Positions 1-7,928 of a stretch of DNA of 64,000 bases are shown here, piece by piece. The translations under genes and the position numbers were made by a program. The notes under the pieces are model-generated. The model was not told the origin of the DNA, searched no databases, and was given only the letters and a program-made list of their open reading frames with translations. Source of the stretch: Pirellulaceae bacterium (lineage in GTDB: Bacteria > Planctomycetota > Planctomycetia > Pirellulales > Pirellulaceae); contig BPJU01000021.1 of assembly GCA_026004775.1 (NCBI GenBank), forward strand, positions 52,528-116,527, in the 5' to 3' direction. How positions within the stretch are numbered: position 1 is the stretch's first letter; each line of letters starts with the position of its first letter.

Positions 1-651
1 TTGCTCATCCAGCGATGTGACACTTATCCGGCCGGCATGGCAATAGAGGCAGTCGGTGCTGATACGCCGCGAAAAGCGCTGGTGTTGTCCGGGTGGATAA
101 CCGGGCGAAAGATCCCACGTAGCCCGCTGCGTGTACCAGGAAATGGGAGATTGATAGAGACGTCCTTCCCGCCGAAACAGATACCCGCGTCCCCGCTGGC
201 CCGAGCCCACGGCAAACTCTATCACTACCGACTCGTCGAACAACTTTTCGCCGCTGCGATCCACCATGTACTCGCGATGCACCACTTTGTCCCCATCGCG
301 GGTAACCTCGTACGCCCGTCCATCGCTGGTCTGGAAACGAGCGTGTTGATAGTTTTCGATCGGGTGTGCTTTCTCGATCAATGCCAGGGAACGCCCCATT
401 CCGTGCGTGGAAAAATAGTCCTCGTAGATCGAGTCATGGCACTCGCGGCACGCATCACTTCCGGCATAATCGCCGGCGGGCAGCAGCAGCGGTCTTTGCG
501 CCAACGAGTCCGATTTGCGTAAGACTGGGTGGTCAAGGGAAGTCTTGCGGGTTGCAGGATTCGCGGAGTACCAGACCAATAGGGCGCCAAGCACCCACAG
601 CGCGGCCAAACCGATTACCGCGCCCCAAACTCTGCTTTCCGTTTGTCGCAT
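1..651 (-). CDS. Multihaem c-type cytochrome, N-terminal part (runs off left edge)
   Basis: Reading leftward from an ATG at 651 gives 217 codons with no stop before the window edge. Residues 9-28 form a hydrophobic signal anchor. Two CxxCH haem sites are visible, CRECH at residues 68-72 and CLYCH at 201-205, with conserved SDACRECH and STDCLYCHAGR contexts. This is the layout of the periplasmic cytochrome c-554-like / tetratricopeptide multihaem proteins common in planctomycetes, whose C-terminal half usually carries more haem sites or TPR repeats; that part lies outside the window. Likely role is electron transfer outside the cytoplasmic membrane. The opposite strand is also open here, but only this frame shows motifs. 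Confidence 0.8.
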   Translation of the reverse strand, partial: MRQTESRVWGAVIGLAALWVLGALLVWYSANPATRKTSLDHPVLRKSDSLAQRPLLLPAGDYAGSDACRECHDSIYEDYFSTHGMGRSLALIEKAHPIENYQHARFQTSDGRAYEVTRDGDKVVHREYMVDRSGEKLFDESVVIEFAVGSGQRGRGYLFRREGRLYQSPISWYTQRATWDLSPGYPPGQHQRFSRRISTDCLYCHAGRISVTSLDEQ

Positions 652-1000
652 CGTGCCGTCATTCCCTCAGCGGAGCATCTTTCCGGCAAGGTGCGGGTAG
701 CCCCGGCCAGAGCCTGTTCTTCGAGCCTACCGGCATGGGCTGCCGGCGACAAGTGTCGGCTGCGGGACTCCGAGGCCCAAGCCGCAGCGGCTCTTCCCAT
801 CAGCCGTGCCCGTTCGCTCCACGAAAACTTATTGATTGACGTTGGGGGGCTCTCGGCGTATAACAAATCCTAATGAAAAGTAACCGCGGATTGGGATGTC
901 GGCGGATGGAGGGTTAGTCGTGCCCGGTGTGGGAAAGAGGCAGGTAGAGCGCCGGCGGCATGATGCCCCGGTCTGCACAACTGCCCCAGGAGTACCAGGG

Positions 1001-1372
1001 ATGCGAAGGATCGATCAACCAGCCGCTTCTCATGAACAAGGCTCGAATTGGTTGTCGCGTCATCGTGCCTTAGGTCGCTTGGCCGACTGTATCCGCGAGG
1101 AACATCTGGATCCGGATGAAATCTGTTGGGCGTTGGAGGCGTTGAGCGCCGTGGTAGAACGGCGCTTGGCCCACGACTCGGCGCGGTTGAAAAGCCGTCT
1201 TGCGGCTGACCCGCCCCCGTGCGATTTGGAACGAGTGCAAACGCGCTTGCGGCAGTCGATCGCCAAGATTCGAGAACGCTGTGCTGCGCACATCAGCGAG
1301 GTGCATATGCGCATCGGGGAATTGGCCGAGATGCTGGCTGAGTACGATCAAACCGTGCGCCGTTTCCTGTAA
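1001..1372 (+). CDS. Hypothetical protein, predicted helical
   Basis: A 123-residue protein with no family I recognise. The ATG at 1001 is preceded 8 nt upstream by AGGAG, which favours it over the in-frame ATG at 896. Residues 25-120 are rich in Glu, Arg, Leu and Ala with a heptad-like pattern, suggesting a long helix or coiled coil. There is no signal peptide or membrane segment, so it should be cytoplasmic. It is divergent from the cytochrome at the left edge. Confidence 0.5.
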   Translation: MRRIDQPAASHEQGSNWLSRHRALGRLADCIREEHLDPDEICWALEALSAVVERRLAHDSARLKSRLAADPPPCDLERVQTRLRQSIAKIRERCAAHISEVHMRIGELAEMLAEYDQTVRRFL

Positions 1373-1852
1373 GAACAGCGTTCTTTACCGGGCTTTCGAC
1401 GCACAAGAGTTGTGCGCTCAGTAACAACCGGCCCTGCCATGTACGGTCGGGTAAATGCAAACCCACCCCTGATTCTCCGCCGGATTCTTTGTCGCTTTCG
1501 GTACGGCGGAAAGTGCTTCTTTGCGGAATTGGCGGAGATGTTGCCCTGTCTTCGCTTGACTAGCAAATGGAGCGCCCCCCTGGCCGCTAGCTGAGCTGAT
1601 CGGTCAATGAAGCCCGCCTTTTCCCAAGGTTCGGTTTCCACGGTCCAGGGGGCAACCGACCGTGCGGGCGAAAACGGGAATGGAATCATCCACAAAAATG
1701 GTTGGACGCCTTACCCAAAATGCGGTAAAAAGAAAATATCCGTGATTTAGCATTTGATAACGGATGGAAAACGGAAGTGGCGGGCTTTCGGCCAGCAAAC
1801 TGGTCGAAACGCCTCCAACAACCTCCTTCCAAACCGGCTGGGGTTCTAAGGC
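1373..1852. other. Intergenic region, 480 bp
   Basis: I see no convincing gene, RNA or repeat here. Short open frames exist on both strands but have no recognisable domain and no good ribosome-binding site. Confidence 0.5.
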
Positions 1853-2809
1853 ATGACATCGAGCAGTCGCTCCGGAACGCACGAAGCCGTATTGCCCAGC
1901 GCTCGGGACGAAGCGCTGTATCGGCGTTGGTGCGAGGTTATCTGCCTCTTGATCTGCCTGTATATCGCTGTGGTCATCGGGGTTCTCGCCGTGGTGCTTG
2001 GCCAGCGTGCCGTCTTGAGAGCCAAGAGTTCTCACCTAACCGCGCTGGCGGTTTTCGAACGAGAGGCACACAGCCCGCATTCAGGCCCTGGAAGCGGAAC
2101 CGGTTCCGAGTTGGATTCGTCTGCCACGCTGTCGTCGGAGTCAACGGCCCGAGCAGTATTACCGGAGGTCGGCCGGCCGGCAGGAACCGCAACCACGGTG
2201 CGTATGGGTGGCGCTGTCGCTCGGGCAACTCCCGGAATTTCCGGGTTGGATCAGGCAGCGAGAACCCGGGTCGGTTTCGCGGAGGCGCCAGAGTTCGCGC
2301 TGCGCGACTTGAAGCCGACTTTAAGCCCTGTGGTACTGGCAGCATTGGAAAAGTCCGAGCAGCTATCAAAGCAACTTGAGACTCAATTGGCCGCTCCACG
2401 GCTGGATCCGCGAACGGCGCTTGAGGCACTGATGCGGGAACACGCCAAGCTCGCTGCGGTACGGGAACCGGATATCGAGCGGAAGGTGTGGATACCGGCT
2501 ATTGCCGACGAAGCCCGCCGTCGCGGCAAGATCCCTTCCATTCGCGAGGACATACGCGCACATGCCGATTTCGTCTACGCCCAGATGTCCCAAGCCCGGG
2601 GGACGCGCGTGGCTTGGTACTGGAAGCGCCGCATCCTGGAAGGGGAGGATCGATGGGAAGGGGAGTTTTTGCGGCGCTATGCGGCGACGGGTGATGAATT
2701 CACCTCGCGCTATTTGGTATTGAGAAAACTGCCGACGCCGCGCTTGCCTGCCGAACCCAGTATGGCTTCCGATCCGCTGCTTGCTCGAGCCGATCCCGCG
2801 GGCCCCTAA
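1853..2809 (+). CDS. Hypothetical single-pass membrane protein
   Basis: 318 residues. Residues about 29-50 form one strongly hydrophobic segment (CEVICLLICLYIAVVIGVL), preceded by a charged stretch, so the protein is probably anchored by its N-terminus. Residues 60-160 are low-complexity and rich in Ala, Ser, Thr and Pro, like a linker. The C-terminal third (about 190-305) is charged and helical, with several Trp and Tyr residues, and could be a folded domain. I do not recognise the family. It stands alone, followed by a gene-poor stretch. Confidence 0.6.
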   Translation: MTSSSRSGTHEAVLPSARDEALYRRWCEVICLLICLYIAVVIGVLAVVLGQRAVLRAKSSHLTALAVFEREAHSPHSGPGSGTGSELDSSATLSSESTARAVLPEVGRPAGTATTVRMGGAVARATPGISGLDQAARTRVGFAEAPEFALRDLKPTLSPVVLAALEKSEQLSKQLETQLAAPRLDPRTALEALMREHAKLAAVREPDIERKVWIPAIADEARRRGKIPSIREDIRAHADFVYAQMSQARGTRVAWYWKRRILEGEDRWEGEFLRRYAATGDEFTSRYLVLRKLPTPRLPAEPSMASDPLLARADPAGP

Positions 2810-2901
2810 GTTGCCCGCCACGGTCTTGCGACCAACCGACTACTGCTGCGGGTTAGCTGCTGATCCAAATCCAGCTACGCGTACCGGGCGGCTTACTCTT
2901 C

Positions 2902-3005
2902 CACTGAGTCTCAACGGTGCTCGTCCGGTTACGGCGAACAGCAGGCGATGGGTGCCGAGCAGTGTGCGGAGTCACTGAATCTCGACAGTGCTCGTCCAGT
3001 GACGG
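2902..3005 (+). repeat. Imperfect 33-bp direct repeat pair
   Basis: Copies at 2902-2934 and 2973-3005 match at 28 of 33 positions and both contain the core GTGCTCGTCC. They lie 50-150 bp upstream of the promoter of the candidate RNA, where paired protein-binding sites might sit, but they could equally be an old duplication. Confidence 0.6.
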
Positions 3006-3055
3006 TGGAGTGATCGCTTCTCGCATATTGGAAGACGTACGCGAAAAAATTGGCC

Positions 3056-3084
3056 TTGACGATTTCGACCGTAAGCCCTATCTT
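3056..3084 (+). promoter_or_regulatory. Sigma-70-type promoter of candidate RNA
   Basis: TTGACG at 3056-3061, a 17-bp spacer, then TATCTT at 3079-3084. Start would be near 3091. No good coding start follows; the transcript would run to the terminator at 3405-3441. Confidence 0.6.
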
Positions 3085-3090
3085 GCCGCC

Positions 3091-3441
3091 TCATCAACGC
3101 GGGCCGTATCAGCGGACGTGCGGGTAACGAGCCCCGGAGGAGGCCGCATAGGAGGGCGGCCAGGAGATCGGTCCCTCGGTTACCCGACGTGGCAGAACGG
3201 GCGGCAAGGAGGCCGTCCGTTCGGTCCCCAGCGGAATCGGAAACGCCCCTTGGTGTCAGCGAAGGGTTGTCCTGAACAACGCAGCGCAGTAACCGGAAAG
3301 ATCGGCCAGCGGTGTTTGTTCGGAGAGGATCACCCGGCGACAGCGTAAGCGACAGAATCGAAAAACAATACTCCAATCGCTCCCGGAACCGTGCGGAGTC
3401 CTTTGCCCCCCTGGGACCCGTTGCCTCCGGGGGCTTTTTTT
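3091..3441 (+). ncRNA. Candidate structured non-coding RNA, about 350 nt
   Basis: A free-standing transcription unit is bounded by a promoter at 3056-3084 and an intrinsic terminator at 3405-3441. It folds by eye into several stems. An outer stem pairs 3124-3131 with 3175-3183. Inside it is a perfect 6-bp hairpin, 3142-3147 with 3156-3161, with loop ATAGGAGG. A second 11-bp hairpin (one G-U pair) joins 3195-3205 and 3212-3222 with loop AAGGAG. A third pairs 3266-3270 with 3276-3280, and a fourth pairs 3305-3314 with 3331-3338. GGA triplets recur in and between the loops. I found none of the conserved blocks of RNase P RNA, tmRNA, SRP RNA or common riboswitches. An open frame crosses it but has unnatural composition. 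Confidence 0.5.
3405..3441 (+). terminator. Intrinsic terminator of candidate RNA
   Basis: GCCCCC at 3405-3410 pairs with GGGGGC at 3429-3434, followed directly by seven T residues (3435-3441). Confidence 0.8.
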
Positions 3442-3669
3442 ATGGCGTGCGCCTCGCTTTTAAGGGGTAAGCTTCCCGGACACTTCGATCTGCTCCGATT
3501 GGCCTCCCACCCGTAGCGACGGCCATCGATTCGGGCCAGAATTTCTTTGTTAGCTGATCCGAGGGACGGCCGGCCGTCGGAGCGACGACCAGGATTTACG
3601 AACCGGCTCTTTGTAAGTTCGTATTTGCGAGCCTTTCTCGCAAGAATCGAAATGGCAGGGGCCGTTACT

Positions 3670-4023
3670 ATGAGCATTGATAACTCGGTTTCGCCGCAAC
3701 CGCACGTGTCAGGGAGGGACGTCCGCCAGTTGATCCGCCGTGTCGGCACTGTTGTGCTGATTGTCGGGGCAGTCGTGCTGAGCTATGGTGCCGTGGGCTA
3801 TTGGATCATTCCAAGTCTGCCGCCTAACGGTGGAGCATACGGGCGCCTTCCGTCCGTTTATGTGATGGGGGTCGGAATGGTGGGAGCTTTGCTGGGGTTA
3901 GTGCTCCGCGGTATGTGGGGGCGCGCCCCAGTAAAGTCCGGCTCGTCGGTGTCACCCCTGATAGGAATTGCCCTGCTGTTGGCAATTCTGGTGATTTTTT
4001 TCTTCGTCGTTTCCAGGTTGTAG
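3670..4023 (+). CDS. Small membrane protein, three predicted TM segments
   Basis: 117 residues starting MSIDNSVSPQ. A charged N-terminus of about 27 residues is followed by three hydrophobic helices at about 30-52, 63-83 and 95-115; the last ends the protein. An in-frame ATG at 3652 would add six residues. No family is recognised. It lies just downstream of the candidate RNA unit but is separated from it by a terminator, so it should have its own promoter. Confidence 0.6.
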   Translation: MSIDNSVSPQPHVSGRDVRQLIRRVGTVVLIVGAVVLSYGAVGYWIIPSLPPNGGAYGRLPSVYVMGVGMVGALLGLVLRGMWGRAPVKSGSSVSPLIGIALLLAILVIFFFVVSRL

Positions 4024-4090
4024 GTGATTACGGGCAGTATGGCAGTTGCGAGCGCCGACGGTGAAGGCTGCCGGCGGAATGCAGGAAGTT

Positions 4091-4318
4091 TCAGCGCGCC
4101 AGCAACCAGCCAGCCAACCAAAACATCGCGAGCAGCCCCAGCACCGTCAGCAAGCAACCGGTGGGGCCAGAACTTCGAGCTGGCTGCACCGATCGACGGC
4201 CGCGATCAAAACCTACCCCGTACGCCTTGCGAGAGCCGGTTCGCTTGCCCGACCGGTAGCCTAGCGAGTAAAGCCAGATTCCGAACACGACAATCAGAAT
4301 AAGCCCAATGAGCTCCAT
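4091..4318 (-). CDS. Small membrane protein, two predicted TM segments
   Basis: 75 residues beginning MELIGLILIV. Hydrophobic helices at about 2-17 and 55-73 flank a basic middle (GYRSGKRTGSRKAYG) likely to face the cytoplasm. An upstream ATG at 4348 would add ten residues with no reason to prefer it. It is convergent with the small membrane protein at 3670 and divergent from the Rrf2 regulator. Function unknown. Confidence 0.5.
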   Translation of the reverse strand: MELIGLILIVVFGIWLYSLGYRSGKRTGSRKAYGVGFDRGRRSVQPARSSGPTGCLLTVLGLLAMFWLAGWLLAR

Positions 4319-4532
4319 AGTCTTGCCTCGACGCGAGTCGGCAGGCACAGGTACCGCCGGTGGGTGCCCGTGCGCCGTGCTTGTGTTCTTCCCCTACTAG
4401 TTGGTACGCTCGTCACTGGCGAGATATGACACGTACAGCGCGCCCTGCCGGAATCGAACCGCTGCGAGCAAGGAGTTGCCGAGCCTGGGATTCCGGGGTG
4501 GGTACGAAAAAAACCGGGGCGGCGTACTTGTC

Positions 4533-4557
4533 AAATATGTACTTATTATGCATATTT
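4533..4557. promoter_or_regulatory. Inverted repeat, candidate NsrR-type operator
   Basis: AAATATG at 4533-4539 and its exact complement CATATTT at 4551-4557 are separated by 11 AT-rich bases, 22 bp upstream of the regulator start. NsrR sites are AT-rich palindromes of similar arm spacing, so autoregulation is likely. Confidence 0.5.
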
Positions 4558-4579
4558 GGGCTCTGGTGGGAGTCGCGTC

Positions 4580-5047
4580 ATGCGTCTTGCGCTCCATACC
4601 GACTATGCGCTTCGCACGTTGATGTACCTGGCGGTCGTGGGGCGGCAGGCCACGGCACGCGAGGTGGCCGAATTTTACGGGATATCGGCCGACCACGTCG
4701 CCAAAGTCGTCAACCAACTGGCTCGCCGAGGCTACGTGCAGAGCGTGCGCGGGGCTGGAGGCGGAATTCGCTTGAGCCGAGCGCCCGAGGCGATCTCGGT
4801 CGGCGAAGTGATCGAAGCGATGGAAGGCCCGCTGCACCTGCTGGACTGCGTAGGGTCGGACGGCGTATGCATCATCGAGTCCTACTGCAAGTTGAGGCAG
4901 GTGTTGCGGGAAGCCGAACGGATACAGGCGGACTATTTGCGCAGCGTCAAGCTGAGCGACGTGTTGCCTGGCGTTCGGCAACTGGAACGCACCCGTAGCG
5001 ACTCCCCCAGGGCGGCTCCACGGGGGCGCCGCCCCGGTAAGGCGTAA
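4580..5047 (+). CDS. Rrf2-family transcriptional regulator, NsrR-like
   Basis: 155 residues with the family-typical start MRLALHTDYALR. The winged helix (about 5-80) includes the recognition region ISADHVAKVVNQL and the wing GYVQSVRGAGGGIRL. Three cysteines, C90, C97 and C103 (C-x6-C-x5-C), match the iron-sulfur ligands of NsrR, the nitric-oxide-sensing repressor. The C-terminal 20 residues are a basic, Pro-rich tail. An in-frame start eight codons earlier lacks the conserved beginning. A palindrome lies just upstream, and the DUF3365 haem protein follows after 24 bp, so the pair is probably one operon under its control. NO sensing is inferred from the cysteines only. Confidence 0.82.
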   Translation: MRLALHTDYALRTLMYLAVVGRQATAREVAEFYGISADHVAKVVNQLARRGYVQSVRGAGGGIRLSRAPEAISVGEVIEAMEGPLHLLDCVGSDGVCIIESYCKLRQVLREAERIQADYLRSVKLSDVLPGVRQLERTRSDSPRAAPRGRRPGKA

Positions 5048-5071
5048 CGTGTTTGTGGGGAGGTCCATGCC

Positions 5072-5593
5072 GTGAGAAGTGCTATGGTGAAGGGAGTGGT
5101 GGTGTCGCTGGTTCTGGTCGGCGCCGCGCCTCGGTTCTTGCCGGCCGAGCCCAAGGAAGAGGATGCCGCAGTGGAACGGACTCGACGGACGGTTCGCATG
5201 TTGGACGACGTCTATAAAGCGGCTGTCGTGTTGATCACTGACAAGTACGTGCATGACGAGGACGACTTCCCGGCCGGCAGCGCCGCCATCGCCCTGTTCG
5301 ATGCCGTTCGCAAGAAAGGCTGGCACGACGTGCGGCTGTTGGATGTCACGGGCGAACCGTACGACGCCAAAAACCGGCCTCGCGATGAGTTCGAAAAGAA
5401 GGCTGCCGAACAATTGCGCAAGGGGAGGGACTACGTCGAGTCAATAGAATCGACGCCCGATGGGCGCTTTCTCCGGGCTGCCACGGCCATTCCCGTGGTG
5501 ATGCCGAAGTGCACGATGTGCCACCCGCACTACAAGGACGTGCCGGCCGGCCGAGCCGTGGGGATGCTCAGTTACCGTTTGCGTATCGAATAA
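5072..5593 (+). CDS. Exported c-type haem protein, DUF3365 (Tll0287-like)
   Basis: 173 residues from a GTG preceded by GGGGAGG at 5056-5062. Residues 1-25 are a signal peptide (hydrophobic VVVSLVLVGAAP, likely cut near LPAEP). The rest matches the DUF3365/Tll0287-like PAS-type fold: an N-terminal helix with TRRTVRMLDDVYKAAVVLI, then WHDVRLLDVTGEPYDAKNRP, and a single haem site CTMCH at 147-151. Such domains are periplasmic haem sensors or redox proteins. Placement 24 bp after the NsrR-like regulator suggests nitric oxide or a related gas as ligand, which is inference. A hairpin follows the stop codon. Confidence 0.75.
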   Translation: MRSAMVKGVVVSLVLVGAAPRFLPAEPKEEDAAVERTRRTVRMLDDVYKAAVVLITDKYVHDEDDFPAGSAAIALFDAVRKKGWHDVRLLDVTGEPYDAKNRPRDEFEKKAAEQLRKGRDYVESIESTPDGRFLRAATAIPVVMPKCTMCHPHYKDVPAGRAVGMLSYRLRIE

Positions 5594-5627
5594 GGGCACG
5601 TCACGTGCGGCCTACAACCTGGAGGGG

Positions 5628-5653
5628 TGTGGCTGTGGCCGCATCCCTCCAGG
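5628..5653. terminator. Hairpin between convergent genes
   Basis: CCTGGAGGG at 5628-5636 pairs with CCCTCCAGG at 5645-5653. It lies between the convergent DUF3365 and DUF1080 genes. There is no T-run, so termination is probable but not certain. Confidence 0.45.
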
Positions 5654-5709
5654 TGATTTCCGCCAGTACCGGGCGCTGGCGGCCACCCACTCCGGCGGCT
5701 GATCTACCG

Positions 5710-6354
5710 TCAGGGTAAGGGCTTCAATTCGACTCGCCGAATGGCGGCCTTGGTGTACCAGGTGGCGATCCCCAGCGGGCGCATCGGTTCTTGTTCAAAC
5801 CAGATCCCGAAGCGGTGCCCCGACCGCTCCTGGTTGACGATCCTTCGCTGATCCTGCCACACCTCGATCCGCTCCGGCGTCACTCGGATACGGAACCGGT
5901 AGAACTGCCCTTGCTGAAAGTCGCCATAGCCGGTGGTGGCATTCTCTTCCGCCGAGAGGCCATCTACATTGGAAAGGCCCGTCACCTGGCCACCCCAACC
6001 GCCCGCGATGAAGGTGCAAAATTCGTCGCCGACCGGAAACGTCACGCCGCAAAAGAAATCATTGCCATCCAGCCGCGCCGCTTCCACCAACAGCTCGTAG
6101 CGCTCCTTGGGCATCGGGCCCTGCCAGACAATACCTGTTCCCGGTGAACCGGCATCCAGCACCAGTTGCCGGTCGACCAGGCGTACCTGGCCGTGCTTTT
6201 CAAAGAATACCTCGGACGCGACCTTCCAGCCTTCCAGTGTGCGACCGTCGAATATTACTCGAGCCCGATCGTGCCGGTTGTCCGGGGGTTGAGCCACCGT
6301 TAGGTTCGCGATGCACAAACACAAGCCGACAGCCGGCAAGAAAGTTTTTTTCAT
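5710..6354 (-). CDS. Secreted DUF1080 (3-keto-disaccharide hydrolase-like) protein
   Basis: 214 residues, starting MKKTFLPAVGLCLCIANLTVAQ, a clear signal peptide. The remainder has the DUF1080 concanavalin-like fold: VIFDGRTLEGWKVASEVFF near residue 35, a central FFCGVTFPVG strand and YRFRIRVTPERIEVWQDQRRI later. Its ATG overlaps the sulfatase stop (ATGA), so the two are translationally coupled. DUF1080 proteins are very numerous in planctomycetes and are linked to carbohydrate breakdown, some as 3-keto-glycoside hydrolases; the substrate here is unknown. Coupling to a sulfatase suggests a sulfated polysaccharide. Confidence 0.85.
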   Translation of the reverse strand: MKKTFLPAVGLCLCIANLTVAQPPDNRHDRARVIFDGRTLEGWKVASEVFFEKHGQVRLVDRQLVLDAGSPGTGIVWQGPMPKERYELLVEAARLDGNDFFCGVTFPVGDEFCTFIAGGWGGQVTGLSNVDGLSAEENATTGYGDFQQGQFYRFRIRVTPERIEVWQDQRRIVNQERSGHRFGIWFEQEPMRPLGIATWYTKAAIRRVELKPLP

Positions 6355-7826
6355 CGCCAGCGAGCCTTCATCCATTGGATATTTTTTTCTATTTCCCGAG
6401 CCCGCTCCGGATCCCGCTTCTCCACGGACTCCAGGTAAACTTTCATATCGCTGTCATACATGTAAATCGACTCCGGGCGCTGGCCCTGGTCGCCCGTCGA
6501 TGAAATCCAGTGTGCCAGCTCGCCGCGCAATTCAATCAGTACGGGAAGGTAATTTCGGTCGCGAACCAGGTTGTGGAGTTCATGCGGGTCACTTTCCAGG
6601 TCATACAACTCTTCGGCCGGGCGCTGTTCAGCCATGATCAGTGACTGCGCCGCATCGAGCAGCCCCTGGGCATACAATTGACGCATTACCTGTACGATTC
6701 GTTTGTTATCCTTGTAGGCGTTCGGCTGGAGGTAGGGCCGGTCGGGATAAAAGTTGCGGATGTATTTGTAGCGAGCTGTCCGTACAGCGCGAATCCGGTC
6801 CACCGTCTCATCACAGCGATCCCGTGCGGCGTGTACATAGCGGCGCGGTTCGTAGCCGGTTGCCAGCATGTTGCGCCCCTGCATCCAGTTGGGCACCTCC
6901 ACCCCGGCCAGGGCCAGCGTGGCCGCCGCAATGTCGATGTGTTCCACCAGATCGTCACGCACTTGTCCGGTTTGGATACCCGGGCCGGCCACGATCAAAG
7001 GAATGTGGATCCCCGCATCGTACAGGAATTGTTTGGCGCGGATATGGCTGATTCCGTGGTCTGTGAAGAGGAAGATTACTGTCGAGTCCAGTAGTCCTTC
7101 TTTTTTGAGCCGCTCCAGAATCTGTCCGACTTCCCAGTCCGTATAACGAACCGTATCCAGGTAGGCGGCCCAGTCGGAACGGATTACCGGATCGTCGGGC
7201 AGATAGGGCGGCAATTGCACCCGTTGCGGATCGGTCAAGGAACCAAGCACCCGCTGGGCGCGCTCCGGCCAGTTGGCTCCCTCCCGCAGCTTGCCACCCT
7301 GGAGCTGAATCTGAGCGAAAAACGGCTTTCCCGCCGGACGCTCCCTCCAATCCATGCCCTGATAGATCGACGGGGACCACACAAAGTTATAGTCGGTTTT
7401 CCCAGGCCGAGGTGGTTCGGAAAGTCCTTGTTGATTGCATGTAAAATAGCCCGCCTGCTGAAGGAGTTCTGGTACCAGCTTCACCTGTGCAGGCAAGTGT
7501 ATCTTTTCCGAGCCCCGACTACTGCGATGGTGGTGGGCTCCGATGGATGTTTGATACATGCCGGTGATCAATGCCGAGCGTGAGGCCGAACAGACCGGCC
7601 CCGTGGTAAACGCCTGCGTGAACCGGATCCCCCGCTCGGCCAATTGATCGATATGGGGCGTCTCGATAAGCGACTCCCCGTAACAGTGAAAATCGGCCGA
7701 CATGTCTTCGACAATGATCCAGAGGATATTCCGCGGCGCCGATTCGGGAGGCGGAGATTGAGCCATTGCCCGACCGGTCGTACTGCAGAAGAAAATAACC
7801 AGCAGTGCCCCCACCATGCGTAACAT
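6351..7826 (-). CDS. Secreted sulfatase (arylsulfatase family, type I)
   Basis: 491 residues. The start at 7826 follows AAGGAG and gives a signal peptide ending near MAQS. The formylglycine motif is C79-S-A-S-R83, so this is a Cys-type sulfatase needing a formylglycine-generating enzyme, not seen in the window. Metal-site context IIVEDMSADFHCYG and TPHIDQLAERGIRFT near the N-terminus and VIFLFTDHGISH in the middle are family hallmarks. It would remove sulfate from a glycan outside the cytoplasm. The DUF1080 gene overlaps its stop. Longer upstream in-frame starts lack a signal-like N-terminus. Confidence 0.92.
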   Translation of the reverse strand: MLRMVGALLVIFFCSTTGRAMAQSPPPESAPRNILWIIVEDMSADFHCYGESLIETPHIDQLAERGIRFTQAFTTGPVCSASRSALITGMYQTSIGAHHHRSSRGSEKIHLPAQVKLVPELLQQAGYFTCNQQGLSEPPRPGKTDYNFVWSPSIYQGMDWRERPAGKPFFAQIQLQGGKLREGANWPERAQRVLGSLTDPQRVQLPPYLPDDPVIRSDWAAYLDTVRYTDWEVGQILERLKKEGLLDSTVIFLFTDHGISHIRAKQFLYDAGIHIPLIVAGPGIQTGQVRDDLVEHIDIAAATLALAGVEVPNWMQGRNMLATGYEPRRYVHAARDRCDETVDRIRAVRTARYKYIRNFYPDRPYLQPNAYKDNKRIVQVMRQLYAQGLLDAAQSLIMAEQRPAEELYDLESDPHELHNLVRDRNYLPVLIELRGELAHWISSTGDQGQRPESIYMYDSDMKVYLESVEKRDPERAREIEKNIQWMKARWR

Positions 7827-7928
7827 CACTCGCTCCTTAACTCGGGATCGCCGGAAAGGGTGCACAAAGCAATGCCTCAAGCAGATGGGCCACGGGCGGA
7901 GACTCCGCCCGCGGCCCACTGTTCCAGC

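Noticed and set aside
1..522. Long plus-strand open frame at the left edge
   Set aside because: No domain; the minus strand of the same bases has two CxxCH haem sites and a signal anchor.
2917..3348. Plus-strand frame across the candidate RNA
   Set aside because: Composition is unnatural (Arg/Gly/Ser), no ribosome-binding site, and it starts 5' of the promoter; an RNA explains the region better.
3091..3441. RNase P RNA, tmRNA, SRP RNA or a common riboswitch
   Set aside because: The conserved blocks of these classes were not found in either strand of the region.
4397..5413. Long minus-strand frame opposite the NsrR and DUF3365 genes
   Set aside because: It is the shadow of two well-supported plus-strand genes.
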